DNA from: Posidonia oceanica
Taxonomy: Eukaryota; Streptophyta; Magnoliopsida; Alismatales; Posidoniaceae
Direction of reading: 5' to 3'
Length of the DNA stretch: 64,000 nt
NCBI GenBank assembly: GCA_037176725.1
Contig: JAZBRS010000029.1
Span: 45,890,001 to 45,954,000, forward strand
Below the pieces are notes generated by a model. It worked only from the letters and a program-made list of their open reading frames with translations, had not been told where the DNA came from and ran no database searches. Both the position numbers and the translations under genes were made by a program. Positions within the stretch are counted from its first letter, which is position 1, and the number at the start of each line of letters is the position of its first letter. This document shows, piece after piece, positions 1 through 12,100 of the stretch.

Positions 1-2692
1 TCGGCTCTTTTGGTTTCAGAGGATGCTGCCGGAGGCCGGGGGAGGTGTTGGCTGCTCGTCGGCTCGGATGGAGCCCTCCGGGAGTTTGCTGGAGGTCTGG
101 CGAGCGACGCTGGATGCTTGGAGAGGGGTTCTGGAATGCGTGGAAGAGGTTTGGGAGTTGGGTCAAATTTTGGTCTGTGGCTGATGCAGGTGTTTGTTGT
201 GTTGTTTGGGATCTATGGTGAGAGTTAGGGCCGGAGGTCGGGGGCTCTGGAAAGGTGGAATGCTGGCGAGTGTCTGGGTGGATTTTGGTGGGATCTGGTG
301 GACGGGAGTGAGGGGAATTGGGGAATGGGTTCAGGTTGGTGGCGGTTGGCTTTTAGAGGGATTAGGTAGTGATTTAGGTGGTGGAATGGCTGGGAAATGC
401 TGGAGAAAAAAGGCCAGGTGTTGGGTGAGATTGGGGAAGTAACAAGGAGGAGGATGAAAGCCAGGAAAGGTGTTGGTTAGCGGGAAATGGAAGAAGGGCG
501 TTTTCTGAAGATTTCAGAGAAGAAAAGAGGAGAATTGGATGTGGGGATCGGTCTGAAATGGAGGCTTCTCTCCAGGGTGCAAAGGTGGCTCTCAAACACC
601 CTCTCTTGCCACTCTCTCTTCTGGAAATTGGAGGAGGCAGAGAAGAAGAGAAGAAGGTTGTTTCAGGTGGAAGAGATGAAGTGGAAAAAATTCTCTCACT
701 CTCTGGTTTGCTCTGAAGGTGAAGGTTGCTCGCTACTGGTTCTGCACTGAAGGTCTGGTGTCCCTCGGATTGAAGGAAGGACGGAGGATTATATCTGGGG
801 AGCGGAGGCTGCTGGCGCGCTGGGAATTTTCAAATTCGGCCGGCGGCTACTGCAGCGGAGGGGACGGGGCGACCGGTCCCGGATTTGGTGCTGAGATGAG
901 GAGACGGCGGGCTGCTGTTGCATGATCTGATGGAGAGGGAGCTTGAAATTTAAAAAGGAGAGGGAGGACTGTGCAGCTGGCCGCGGGAAGAAGCTGGTGG
1001 AGAAAAACACAGAGGAGGAGAGGAGGAAGAAGGAGGGAGAGGAAGGCGAGCGGGCAGGACTGTGGGCCGATAGAAAAAAAAGAAATAAAACTGAAGGAAA
1101 AAAGAGAAACAGGCCGACAGGCCCAGTAAGGAAAGGAAAGAAAGAAAGAAGGGAAATAAGAAAGAAAGAGGGGGGCAAAAAAGGGGAAATAAAATTGGTA
1201 AAAATGAACTAAAAATAAATAAAAATACTGGAGAGGTTGTGCTGTAGATTAGGATTTTAATTAAGATTTTTAATGGTTATTTTGAGTTGATTAATGTGTT
1301 TTAGGCTTGATTAAGGTTTTAGGGCTTTGGTTTTGTTTTTAATTGATTTTCACTTGATTAAATGTTTGTTAAACCTTTTTTAAATTGTTTTAAAAATTGT
1401 ATTTCCCTTGTTGGACACTTAGGATATTGATTAGGATTTTTTAGGACTTATTTCGTATTAATTTAGGGTTGGTTTTAGATTTTAAAGTTGTAGTCTTCTT
1501 AGGGTTTCTTCCTTTTAAGTCTTTTAAGTTATGTTTGGATTTTTATTTATTGGTTTTTTTCTTGAAGTTTTTAGTTGGATTTTTCTGGTTTGATATGGTG
1601 TTTTTTAGGTCTTTCAGATGTGTTTTTCTTTTCTTTTTTAATTAAGTTTTTAACTTGTTTTTCTTATGTTTACTAGGTTAAGTCTTTTGCCTTCTTTAAT
1701 CACTTGTTTTAGTGTTTGATTTTTAATTCTTCTTTTTGGGTTTGTTTTTTTAATTCTTTTAGTGGGGTTTTTACTTTCGGTGAGTTTTGATTTTATTTTA
1801 GCTTTTTCCTTGATTTTTCAGTGTTTTCTTTTGATTTGTTTTGCATGTTTTAGTTTGCATGTTTGGTTTTTCTTTTAACTTGATTTAGTTAAGTTCAAGT
1901 TGTTAATTGCTTGTTTGACATTTTTTAATTGTTTTTCTTAGGGTACTGATTTGTTTCTTTTGTGTTTTGAGATTTTACAGATTTTTATGGGTTTTTGTGG
2001 ATTTTTGCAGAGGGGAGAAAAGAAAAAGAGAAGGAGGAAAGAAATGGAAAAAAGAGGGAGATAAGAGGAAAAGAGATAGGTTGGAGGAAAACGATTTTTA
2101 AAAATTCAGAAAAAGTGTTAAAAATAAAGTAAAAATAGGGATAAGATAGAGGAAGGATAGAAGCACAGAGGGGGCCCACAGCCAGACCAGAAAAAGGATG
2201 AAAAGGGGATGAAAAGAGAGATGATAATCAGGAGAGAGAGGAGAGAGAAAATGATAATCCCGGAGAGAGAAAAGGATAATTTGGGTGAAAGAGGGTCTTA
2301 ATGGTCTTGGAATGGGGTGAGAATTGGTGAGTGGGTAGTCTAGGGTTTGAAGTCTTGGGTCTGAGGTTTTGGTTTGATTTTAAGGAGGTTTTAGAGGGGT
2401 TTCAAGGTGTAGGAGGAGGGTAGTTTCACCTAAGTTTTCTAGGGTTTTTGGGAATGGGTTAGGCTTGGAAATTTCTAGGTCTTTGGGTAGGCTTGTTGAA
2501 TGGATGGTGGTGGGTTTTCCTATGGATTTTGGTTAGGTTTTGAGGTTGGGAAGGGGGGTAAAGGTCTGGGCCAAGACAGGCTGATTTTGAGGGATAAAGA
2601 GGAGGATTAGGGCTAGGGTTTGGTTGGGGTTTGATCCAGCAATCACCAAGAGGGCTCCAAGGGTCCAAGCCTGCCAAGATGGGGTGTCAACA
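1..2692 (-). mobile_element. Partial LTR, Tat/Ogre-like family (left copy)
   Basis: This is the first ~2.7 kb of an LTR on the minus strand; the rest lies left of the window. The minus-strand start at 2692 reads TGTTGACACC and abuts the satellite directly. The stretch aligns end to end with 49335-52058, the matching part of the complete LTR. Shared landmarks are the terminal box (2665-2692 and 52031-52058), three spaced GATAAT words, a long T-rich core (about 1200-1980 and 50570-51360) and purine-rich GAGA tracts. Over the last ~460 bp I judge identity by eye at about 85 percent, so the copies are not recent twins. ORFs here are short and not conserved between the copies, so I read it as noncoding. 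Whether this is the 3' LTR of the satellite-bearing unit or the 5' LTR of another element cannot be settled without the sequence to the left. Confidence 0.82.
2223..2280 (-). promoter_or_regulatory. Conserved GATAAT triplet in LTR U3 (left copy)
   Basis: Three GATAAT words (ATTATC in the LTR sense) lie at 2223, 2253 and 2275, separated by GA-rich sequence, about 410-470 bp inside the LTR start. The other LTR has the same trio with almost the same spacing (51586, 51618, 51640). Conservation within a diverged LTR suggests a cis element, perhaps an enhancer for GATA- or MYB-type factors. That role is inference. Confidence 0.3.
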
Positions 2693-3720
2693 CTAATCAT
2701 TCCCGACCTCTTCCAAGTCTTGATAAGGCTAGTACTTATCATTACAGACCTCTTTCTGGTCTTGTTAGGGCTTGCACCAATCATTCCAGGCGGTCCGGTC
2801 TTGATAAGGCTTCTACTGATCATTCCCGACCTCTTCCGGGTCTTGTTAGGGCTTGCACCTATCATTGCTGGCGGTCCGGTCTTGATAAGGCTTGTACTCA
2901 TCATTCTAGACCTCTGCCAGGTCTAGTTAGGGCTTGCACCTATCATTCCTGGCGGTCCGGTCTTGATAGGGCTAGTACTTATCATTCCCAACCTCCTCCG
3001 GGTCCTGTTAGTGCTTGCACCTATCATTCCTGCCAGTCCGGTCATGATTTGGCTGGTACTTATCATTCCTAACCTTTTCTGGGTCTTGTTAGGGCTTGCA
3101 CCTATCATTCTTGGCGGTTTGGTCGTGATGAGGCTTGTACTTGTCATTCCCGAACACTTCCGGGTCTTGTTAGGGCTTTGCACTTGTCATTCCTGGTGGT
3201 TCGGTCTTGATAAGGCTTGTACTTATCATTCCTGACCACTTCTGAGTCTTGTTACGGCTGGCACCAATCATTCCTGGCGGTCTGGTCTTGATAAGGCTTT
3301 CATTTCTCATTCCTGACCTCTTCCGGGTATTGTTAAGGCTTTGCATCTATCATTCCTGGCGATCCTGTCTTGATAAGTCTTGTACTTATCATTTCTGACC
3401 TCTTCCGGGTCTTGCTAGGGCTAGCACCTATCAATCCCGGTGGTCCGGTCTTGATATGGCTTGTACTTATCGATACTGACCACTTCCGGGTCTTGTTTGG
3501 GCTTTGCACATTTCATTCCAGGCAGTTTGGTCTTGATATGCCTTGTACTTATCATTCCTGATCACTTGTGGGTCTTGATGTTGCTTGCACCTATCATTCC
3601 TGGCGTCCGGTCTTGATAAGGCTATTACTTATCATTCCAGACCTCTTATGGGTCTTATTTGGGCTTTGCACCAATCAATCCTGGCGGTCCGGTCTTGATA
3701 AGGCTTGTACTTATCATTCC

Positions 3721-6435
3721 TGACGTCTTCTTGGTCTTGTTAGGGCTTGCACCTATCATTCCAGGCGTTCCGGTCTTGATAAGGCTTGTACTTATCATTC
3801 CTGACCTCTTCCGAGTCTTGTTAGGGCTTGCACCTTTCATTCCTGGCGGTCCGGTCTTGATAAGGCTTGTACCTATCATTCCTGACCTATTCCGGGTCTT
3901 GCTAGGGCTTGCACCTAACATTCCTGGCGGTCCGGTCTTGAAAAGGCCTGTACTTATCATTCCTGACCTCTTCCGGGTCTTGTTAGGGCTTGCACCTATC
4001 ATTCCAGGCGGTCCGGTCGAGATAAGTCTTGTACTTATCACTCCTGACCTCTTCCAGGTCTTGTTTGGGCTTGCACTAATCATTCCGGGTGGTCCAGTCG
4101 TGTAAAGGCTTGTACTGATCATTCCCGACCTCTTCCGGGTCTTGTTTGGGCTTGCACCTATCATTCTTGGCGGTCCGGTCTTGATAAGGCTTGTACTTAT
4201 AATTCCTGACCTCTTCCGTGTCTTGTTAGGGCTTGCACCTATCATTCCTGGCGGTCAAGTCTTGATAAGTCTTGTACTTATCATTCCCTACCTCTTCCGG
4301 GTCTTGTTTGGGATTGCACCAATCATTCCTGGCAGTCCGGTCGTGAAAAGGCTTGTACTGATCGTTCCTGACCTCATCTGGGTCTTGTTTGGGCTTGCAC
4401 CAATCATTCCTGGCGGTCCGGTCTTGATAAGGCTTGTACTTGTCATTCCAGACCTCTCCCGGGTCTAGTTAGGGCTTGCACCTATCATTCCTGGCGGTCT
4501 GGTCTTGATAAGGCTTGTACTTATCATTCCCGACCTTCTCTTGGTCTTGTTAGGGCTTGCACCTATCAATCCAGGCGGTCCGGTATTGAAAAGGCTTATA
4601 CTTATCATTCCCGACCTCTTCCGGGTCTTGTTTGATCTTGCACCTATCATTCCTGGCAGTTCGGTCATGATAGGGCTTGTACTTATCATTCGACCTCTTC
4701 CTTGTCTTGTTAGGGCTGGCACCGATCATTCCTGGCAGACTGGTCTTGATTAGGCTTGTACTTATCATTCCCGACCTCTTCTTGGACTTGTTAGGGCTTG
4801 CACCTATCATTCCTGGCGGTCCAATCATGATAAGGCTTGTACTTATCATTCCAGACCTCTTCCGGGTCTTGTTTATGAATGCACCTAACATTCCTGGCGG
4901 TCAGGTCTTGAAAAGGCTTGCACTTATCATTCCCGACCTCTTACGGGTCTTGGTTGGGCTTGCACCTCTCATTCCTGGCGGTCCGGTATTGGTAAGGCTC
5001 GTACTAATCATTCCTGACCACTTCCACCTCTTGTAAAGGCTTTGCACCGATCATTCCTAGCGGTCCGGTCTTGATCTGGCTTGTACTTATCATTTCTGAC
5101 CTCTTCCGGGCCATGCTAGGGCTTGCACCTACCATTCCTGGCGGTCTGGTATTGATAAGGCTTGTACTAATCATTACTGACCACTTCCGGGTCTTGTTGG
5201 GGCTTTGCACCAATCATTCCTGGCGGTTAGGTCATGATAAGGCTTGTACTGATCTTTCCTAACCACTTCGGGTCTTGTTAGGGCTTGCACCTATCATTCC
5301 TGGCTGTCTGGTCGTGATACGGCTTGTACTGATCATTCCCGACTTCTTCCGTGTCTTGTTCGGGCTTGCACCAATCATTCCAGGTGGTCCGGTCTTGATA
5401 GGGCCTGTACTTAACGTTCCTGACCTCTACCGAGTCTTGTTAGGGCTTCCACCTATCATTCCTGGCGATCCGGTCTTGATAAGGCTTGCAGCTATCATTC
5501 CTAGCGGTTTGGTCCTCATAAGGCTTCTACTTATAATTTCTGTCCTCTTCCGGGTCTTGTTAGGGCTTTGCACCTATCATTCCTGGCGGTTCGGTCTTGA
5601 TAAGGCAATTACTTATCATTCCTGACCACTTCCGGGTCTTGTTGGGGCTCGCACCTATCATTCCTGGCGGTCCGGTCTTGATAAGGCTTGTACTTATCAT
5701 TTCTGACCTCTTCTGGGTCTTGTTAGGGCTTTGCACCTATCATTCCAGGCGCTTCGGTCTTGATAAGGCGTGTACTTATCATTCCTGACAACTTCCGGGT
5801 CATGATGGGGCTTGCACCTATCCTTCCTGGCGGTCCGGTCTTGATGAGGCTATTACTTATCATTCCTGACCTCTTCCGGGTCTTGTCTGGGCCTTGCACC
5901 TATCATTCCTGGCGGTCCAGTCTTGATATGGCTTGCACTTATCATTCCTGACCTCTTCCGGGTCTTGTTAGGGCTTGCACCTATCATTCCTAGCGGTCCG
6001 GTCTTGATAAGGCTTATACTAATCAATCCTGACCACTTCCTAGTCTTGTTAGGGCTTCGCACCGATCATTCCTAGCGGTCCGATCTTGATAAGGCTTGTA
6101 CTTATCATTCCTGACCTCTTTCACGTCTTGCTAGGGCCTGCACCTATCATTCCTGGCGGTCCGGTCTTGATAAGGCTTGTACTAAACATTACTGACCACT
6201 TCCGGGTCTTGTTAGGTCTTGCACCTATCATTCCTGTTGGTCCGGTCTTGATAAGGCTTGTACTTATCATTCCTGACCTCTTCCGGGTCTTGTTAGGGCA
6301 CGCACCTATCATTCCTGGCGGTCCGGTCTTGATAAGGCTTGTACTCATCATTCTCGACCTCTTCTGGGTCTTGTTAGGGCTTGCACCTATCATTCCAGGC
6401 AGTCCGGTCATGATAAGGCTTGTACTTATCATTCC
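3721..6435. repeat. Tandem satellite block, copy 1 (2,715 bp)
   Basis: This is a higher-order block of about 33 monomers, repeated immediately downstream at a constant offset of 2,715 bp. The marker variant TGACGTCTTCTTGG starts both copies, at 3721 and 6436. Across the whole block I found only about five substitutions against copy 2, for example near 4167, 4389, 4877, 5033 and 5233. Confidence 0.9.
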
Positions 6436-9149
6436 TGACGTCTTCTTGGTCTTGTTAGGGCTTGCACCTATCATTCCAGGCGTTCCGGTCTTGATAAGGC
6501 TTGTACTTATCATTCCTGACCTCTTCCGAGTCTTGTTAGGGCTTGCACCTTTCATTCCTGGCGGTCCGGTCTTGATAAGGCTTGTACCTATCATTCCTGA
6601 CCTATTCCGGGTCTTGCTAGGGCTTGCACCTAACATTCCTGGCGGTCCGGTCTTGAAAAGGCCTGTACTTATCATTCCTGACCTCTTCCGGGTCTTGTTA
6701 GGGCTTGCACCTATCATTCCAGGCGGTCCGGTCGAGATAAGTCTTGTACTTATCACTCCTGACCTCTTCCAGGTCTTGTTTGGGCTTGCACTAATCATTC
6801 CGGGTGGTCCAGTCGTGTAAAGGCTTGTACTGATCATTCCCGACCTCTTCCGGGTCTTGTTTGGGCTTGCACCTATCATTCCTGGCGGTCCGGTCTTGAT
6901 AAGGCTTGTACTTATAATTCCTGACCTCTTCCGTGTCTTGTTAGGGCTTGCACCTATCATTCCTGGCGGTCAAGTCTTGATAAGTCTTGTACTTATCATT
7001 CCCTACCTCTTCCGGGTCTTGTTTGGGATTGCACCAATCATTCCTGGCAGTCCGGTCGTGAAAAGGCTTGTACTGATCGTTCCTGACCTCATCTGGGTCT
7101 TGTATGGGCTTGCACCAATCATTCCTGGCGGTCCGGTCTTGATAAGGCTTGTACTTGTCATTCCAGACCTCTCCCGGGTCTAGTTAGGGCTTGCACCTAT
7201 CATTCCTGGCGGTCTGGTCTTGATAAGGCTTGTACTTATCATTCCCGACCTTCTCTTGGTCTTGTTAGGGCTTGCACCTATCAATCCAGGCGGTCCGGTA
7301 TTGAAAAGGCTTATACTTATCATTCCCGACCTCTTCCGGGTCTTGTTTGATCTTGCACCTATCATTCCTGGCAGTTCGGTCATGATAGGGCTTGTACTTA
7401 TCATTCGACCTCTTCCTTGTCTTGTTAGGGCTGGCACCGATCATTCCTGGCAGACTGGTCTTGATTAGGCTTGTACTTATCATTCCCGACCTCTTCTTGG
7501 ACTTGTTAGGGCTTGCACCTATCATTCCTGGCGGTCCAATCATGATAAGGCTTGTACTTATCATTCCAGACCTCTTCCGGGTCTTGTTTATGAATGCACC
7601 TAACATTCCAGGCGGTCAGGTCTTGAAAAGGCTTGCACTTATCATTCCCGACCTCTTACGGGTCTTGGTTGGGCTTGCACCTCTCATTCCTGGCGGTCCG
7701 GTATTGGTAAGGCTCGTACTAATCATTCCTGACCACTTCCACGTCTTGTAAAGGCTTTGCACCGATCATTCCTAGCGGTCCGGTCTTGATCTGGCTTGTA
7801 CTTATCATTTCTGACCTCTTCCGGGCCATGCTAGGGCTTGCACCTACCATTCCTGGCGGTCTGGTATTGATAAGGCTTGTACTAATCATTACTGACCACT
7901 TCCGGGTCTTGTTGGGGCTTTGCACCAATCATTCCTGGCGGTTAGGTCTTGATAAGGCTTGTACTGATCTTTCCTAACCACTTCGGGTCTTGTTAGGGCT
8001 TGCACCTATCATTCCTGGCTGTCTGGTCGTGATACGGCTTGTACTGATCATTCCCGACTTCTTCCGTGTCTTGTTCGGGCTTGCACCAATCATTCCAGGT
8101 GGTCCGGTCTTGATAGGGCCTGTACTTAACGTTCCTGACCTCTACCGAGTCTTGTTAGGGCTTCCACCTATCATTCCTGGCGATCCGGTCTTGATAAGGC
8201 TTGCAGCTATCATTCCTAGCGGTTTGGTCCTCATAAGGCTTCTACTTATAATTTCTGTCCTCTTCCGGGTCTTGTTAGGGCTTTGCACCTATCATTCCTG
8301 GCGGTTCGGTCTTGATAAGGCAATTACTTATCATTCCTGACCACTTCCCGGGTCTTGTTGGGGCTCGCACCTATCATTCCTGGCGGTCCCGGTCTTGATA
8401 AGGCTTGTACTTATCATTTCTGACCTCTTCTGGGTCTTGTTAGGGCTTTGCACCTATCATTCCAGGCGCTTCGGTCTTGATAAGGCGTGTACTTATCATT
8501 CCTGACAACTTCCGGGTCATGATGGGGCTTGCACCTATCCTTCCTGGCGGTCCGGTCTTGATGAGGCTATTACTTATCATTCCTGACCTCTTCCGGGTCT
8601 TGTCTGGGCCTTGCACCTATCATTCCTGGCGGTCCAGTCTTGATATGGCTTGCACTTATCATTCCTGACCTCTTCCGGGTCTTGTTAGGGCTTGCACCTA
8701 TCATTCCTAGCGGTCCGGTCTTGATAAGGCTTATACTAATCAATCCTGACCACTTCCTAGTCTTGTTAGGGCTTCGCACCGATCATTCCTAGCGGTCCGA
8801 TCTTGATAAGGCTTGTACTTATCATTCCTGACCTCTTTCACGTCTTGCTAGGGCCTGCACCTATCATTCCTGGCGGTCCGGTCTTGATAAGGCTTGTACT
8901 AAACATTACTGACCACTTCCGGGTCTTGTTAGGTCTTGCACCTATCATTCCTGTTGGTCCGGTCTTGATAAGGCTTGTACTTATCATTCCTGACCTCTTC
9001 CGGGTCTTGTTAGGGCACGCACCTATCATTCCTGGCGGTCCGGTCTTGATAAGGCTTGTACTCATCATTCTCGACCTCTTCTGGGTCTTGTTAGGGCTTG
9101 CACCTATCATTCCAGGCAGTCCGGTCATGATAAGGCTTGTACTTATCAC
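6436..9149. repeat. Tandem satellite block, copy 2
   Basis: This is the near-identical partner of 3721-6435. Two single-C insertions, near 8348 and 8389, change the offset from 2,715 to 2,717 bp in the last part. Similarity stops at about 9149, where the sequence departs from the junction seen at 6436. The very low divergence points to a recent unequal exchange or replication-based duplication, or to an assembly duplication. Confidence 0.9.
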
Positions 9150-12100
9150 GCTTGACCTCTTCCGGGTCTTGTTAGGGCTTGCACCTATCATTCCTGCCAG
9201 TCCGGTCTTGATAAGGCTTGTACTTATCATTCCTAACCTCTTCTGGGTCTTGTTCGGGCTTGCACCTATCATTCTTGGCGGTTCGGTCATGATGAGGCTT
9301 GTACTTGTCACTCCCGAACTGTTCTGGGTCTTGTTAGGGCTTTGCACCTGTCATTATTAGTGGTTCGGTCTTGATAAGGCTTGTACTTATCATTCCTGAT
9401 CACTTTCGAGTCTTGTTAGGGATGGCACCTATCATTCCTGGCGGTCCCGTCTTGATAAGGCTCTTACTTATCATTCCTGACCTCTGCTGGGTATTGTTAG
9501 GGCTTTGCACCAATAATTCCTGGCGGTCCTATCTTGATAAGCCTTGTACTTATCATTCCTGACCTCTTCCTGGTCTTGCTAGGGCTTGCACCTATCATTC
9601 CCAGCGGTCCGGTCTTGATAAGGCTTGTACATATCTATACTGACCACTTCCGGGTCTTGTTAGGGCTTTGCACATTTCATTCCTGGCAGTTTGGTCTTGA
9701 TATGGCTTGTACTTATCATTCCTGATCACTTCCGGGTCATGTTGGTGCTTGCACCTATCATTCCAGGTGGTCCGGTCTTTATAAGGCAATTACTTATCAT
9801 TCCATACCTCTTATGGGTCCAATTAGGGCATTGCACCTATCATTCCAGGCGGTCCGATCTTGACAAGACTTGTACTTATCATTCCTAACATCTTCCTGGT
9901 CTTGTGAGGGCTTGCACCTATCATTCCAGGCATTCCGGTCCTGATAAGGCTTGTACTAATCATTCCTGACCACTTCCGGGTCTTGTTAGGGCTTGCACCT
10001 ATCATTCCTGGTGGTCCGGTCATGATAAGGATTGTACTTATCATTCCTGAGCTCTTCCGAGTCTTGCTAGGGCTTGCACCTATCATTCCTTGCGGTCCAG
10101 TCTTGATAAGGCTTGTACTTGTCATTCCTGACGTCTTCCGGGTCGTGTTAGGGCTTGCACCTATCATTCCAGGCTGTCCGGTCGTGATAAGTCTTGTACT
10201 TATCATTCTTGACCTCTTCCGCGTCTTGTTAGGGCTTGCACCAATCATTCCAGGCGGTCCGGTCCTGAAAAGGCTTGTAGTGATCATTCCCGACCTCTTC
10301 CGGGTCTTGTTTGGGCTTGCACCTATCATTCCTGGTGGTTTCGTCGTGATAAGCCTTGTACTTATCATTCCAGACCTCTTCCGGGTCCAGTTAGGGCTTT
10401 GCTCCTATCATTCCAGGCGGTTCGGTCTTGATAAGGCTTCTACTTATCATTCCTGACAACTTCCTGGTCTTGTTGGTGCTTGCACCTATCATTCCTGGCG
10501 GTCCGGTCTTGATATGGCTTGTACTTATCATTTCTGACCTCTTCCGGGTCTTGTTAGGGCTTTGCACCAATCATTCCAGGCAGTTTGGTCTTGATAAGGC
10601 TTGTACTTATCATTCCTGACAACTTCCGGGTCTAATTGGGGCTTGCACCGATCCTTCCTGGCGGTCCGGTCTTGATGAGGCTATTACTTATCATTCCTGT
10701 CCTCATCCGGGCCTTGTTAGGGCCTTGCACCTATCATTCCTGGTGGTCCGGTCATGATAAGGCATGTACTTATCATTCCTGACCTCTTCCGGGTCTTTTT
10801 AGGGCTTGCACCTATCATTCCTGGCGGTCCGGGCATGATAAGGCTTGTACTGGTCATTCCTGACGTCTTCCGGGTCTTGTTTGGGCTAGCACCTATCATT
10901 CCTGGCGGTCCGGTCTTGATAAGGCTTGTACTTATCATTACAGACCTCTTTTGGGTCTTGTTAGGGCTTGCACCAATCATTCTTGGCGGTCCGGTCTTGA
11001 TAAGGCTTCAAATGATCATTCCCGACCTCTTTCGGGTCTTGTTAGGGCTTGCACCTATCAGTCCGCACGGTCCGGTCTTGATAAGGCTTGTACTTATCAT
11101 TCTAGACCTCTTCCGGGTTTAGTTAGGGCTTGCACCTATCATTCCTGGCGGTCCGGTCTTGATAGGGCTAGTACTTATCATTCCCGACCTCTTCCGGGTC
11201 TTGTTAGGGCTTGCACCTATCATTCCTGCCAGTCTGGTCTCGATTTCGCTGGTACTTATCATTCCTAACCTCTTCTGGGTCTTGTTAGGGCATGCACCTA
11301 TCATTCTTGGCGGTTCGGTCTTGATGAGACTTGTACTTGTCATTCCCGAACACTTCCGGGTCTTGTTAGGGCTTTGCACCTGTCATTCCTGGTGGTTCGG
11401 TCTTGATAAGGCTTGTACATATCATTCCTGACCACTTCTGAGTCTTGTTACGGCTGGCACCAATCATTCCTGGCGGTCTGGTCTTGATAAGGCTTTCATT
11501 TATCATTCCTGACCACTTCCGGGTATTGTTAAGGCTTTGCATCTATCATTCCTGGCGATCCTGTCTTGATAAGCCTTGTACTAATTATTTCTGACCTCTT
11601 CCGGGTCTTGCTAGGGCTAGCAGCTATCATTCCCGACGGTCCGGTCTTGATAAGAATTGTACTTTTCGATACTGACCACTTCCGGGTCTTGTTAGGGCTT
11701 TGCACATTTCATTCCAGGCTGTTTGGTCTTGATTTGGCTTGTACTTATCATTCCCGATCACTTACGGGTCTTGTTGTTGCTTGCACCTATCATTCCTGGC
11801 GTCCGGTCTTGATAAGGCTATTACTTGTCATTCCAGACCTCTTATGGGTCTTATTTGGGCTTTGCACCTATTAGTCCTGGCGGTCCGGTCTTGATAAGGC
11901 TTGTACTTATCATTGCTGACATCTTCTTGGTCTTGTTAGGGCTTGCAGCTATCATTCCAGGCGTTCCGGTCCTGATAAGGCTTGTACTTTTCATTCCTGA
12001 CCTCTTACGAGTCTTGTTAGGGCTTGCACATTTCTTTCCTAGCGGTCCGGTCTTGTTAAGGCTTGTACATATCATTCCTGAACTATTCTGGGTCTTGCTA

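Noticed and set aside
789..1178. 129-codon minus-strand ORF rich in Phe/Ser/Leu
   Set aside because: A reading of purine-rich LTR sequence; not conserved at the matching place in the right LTR.
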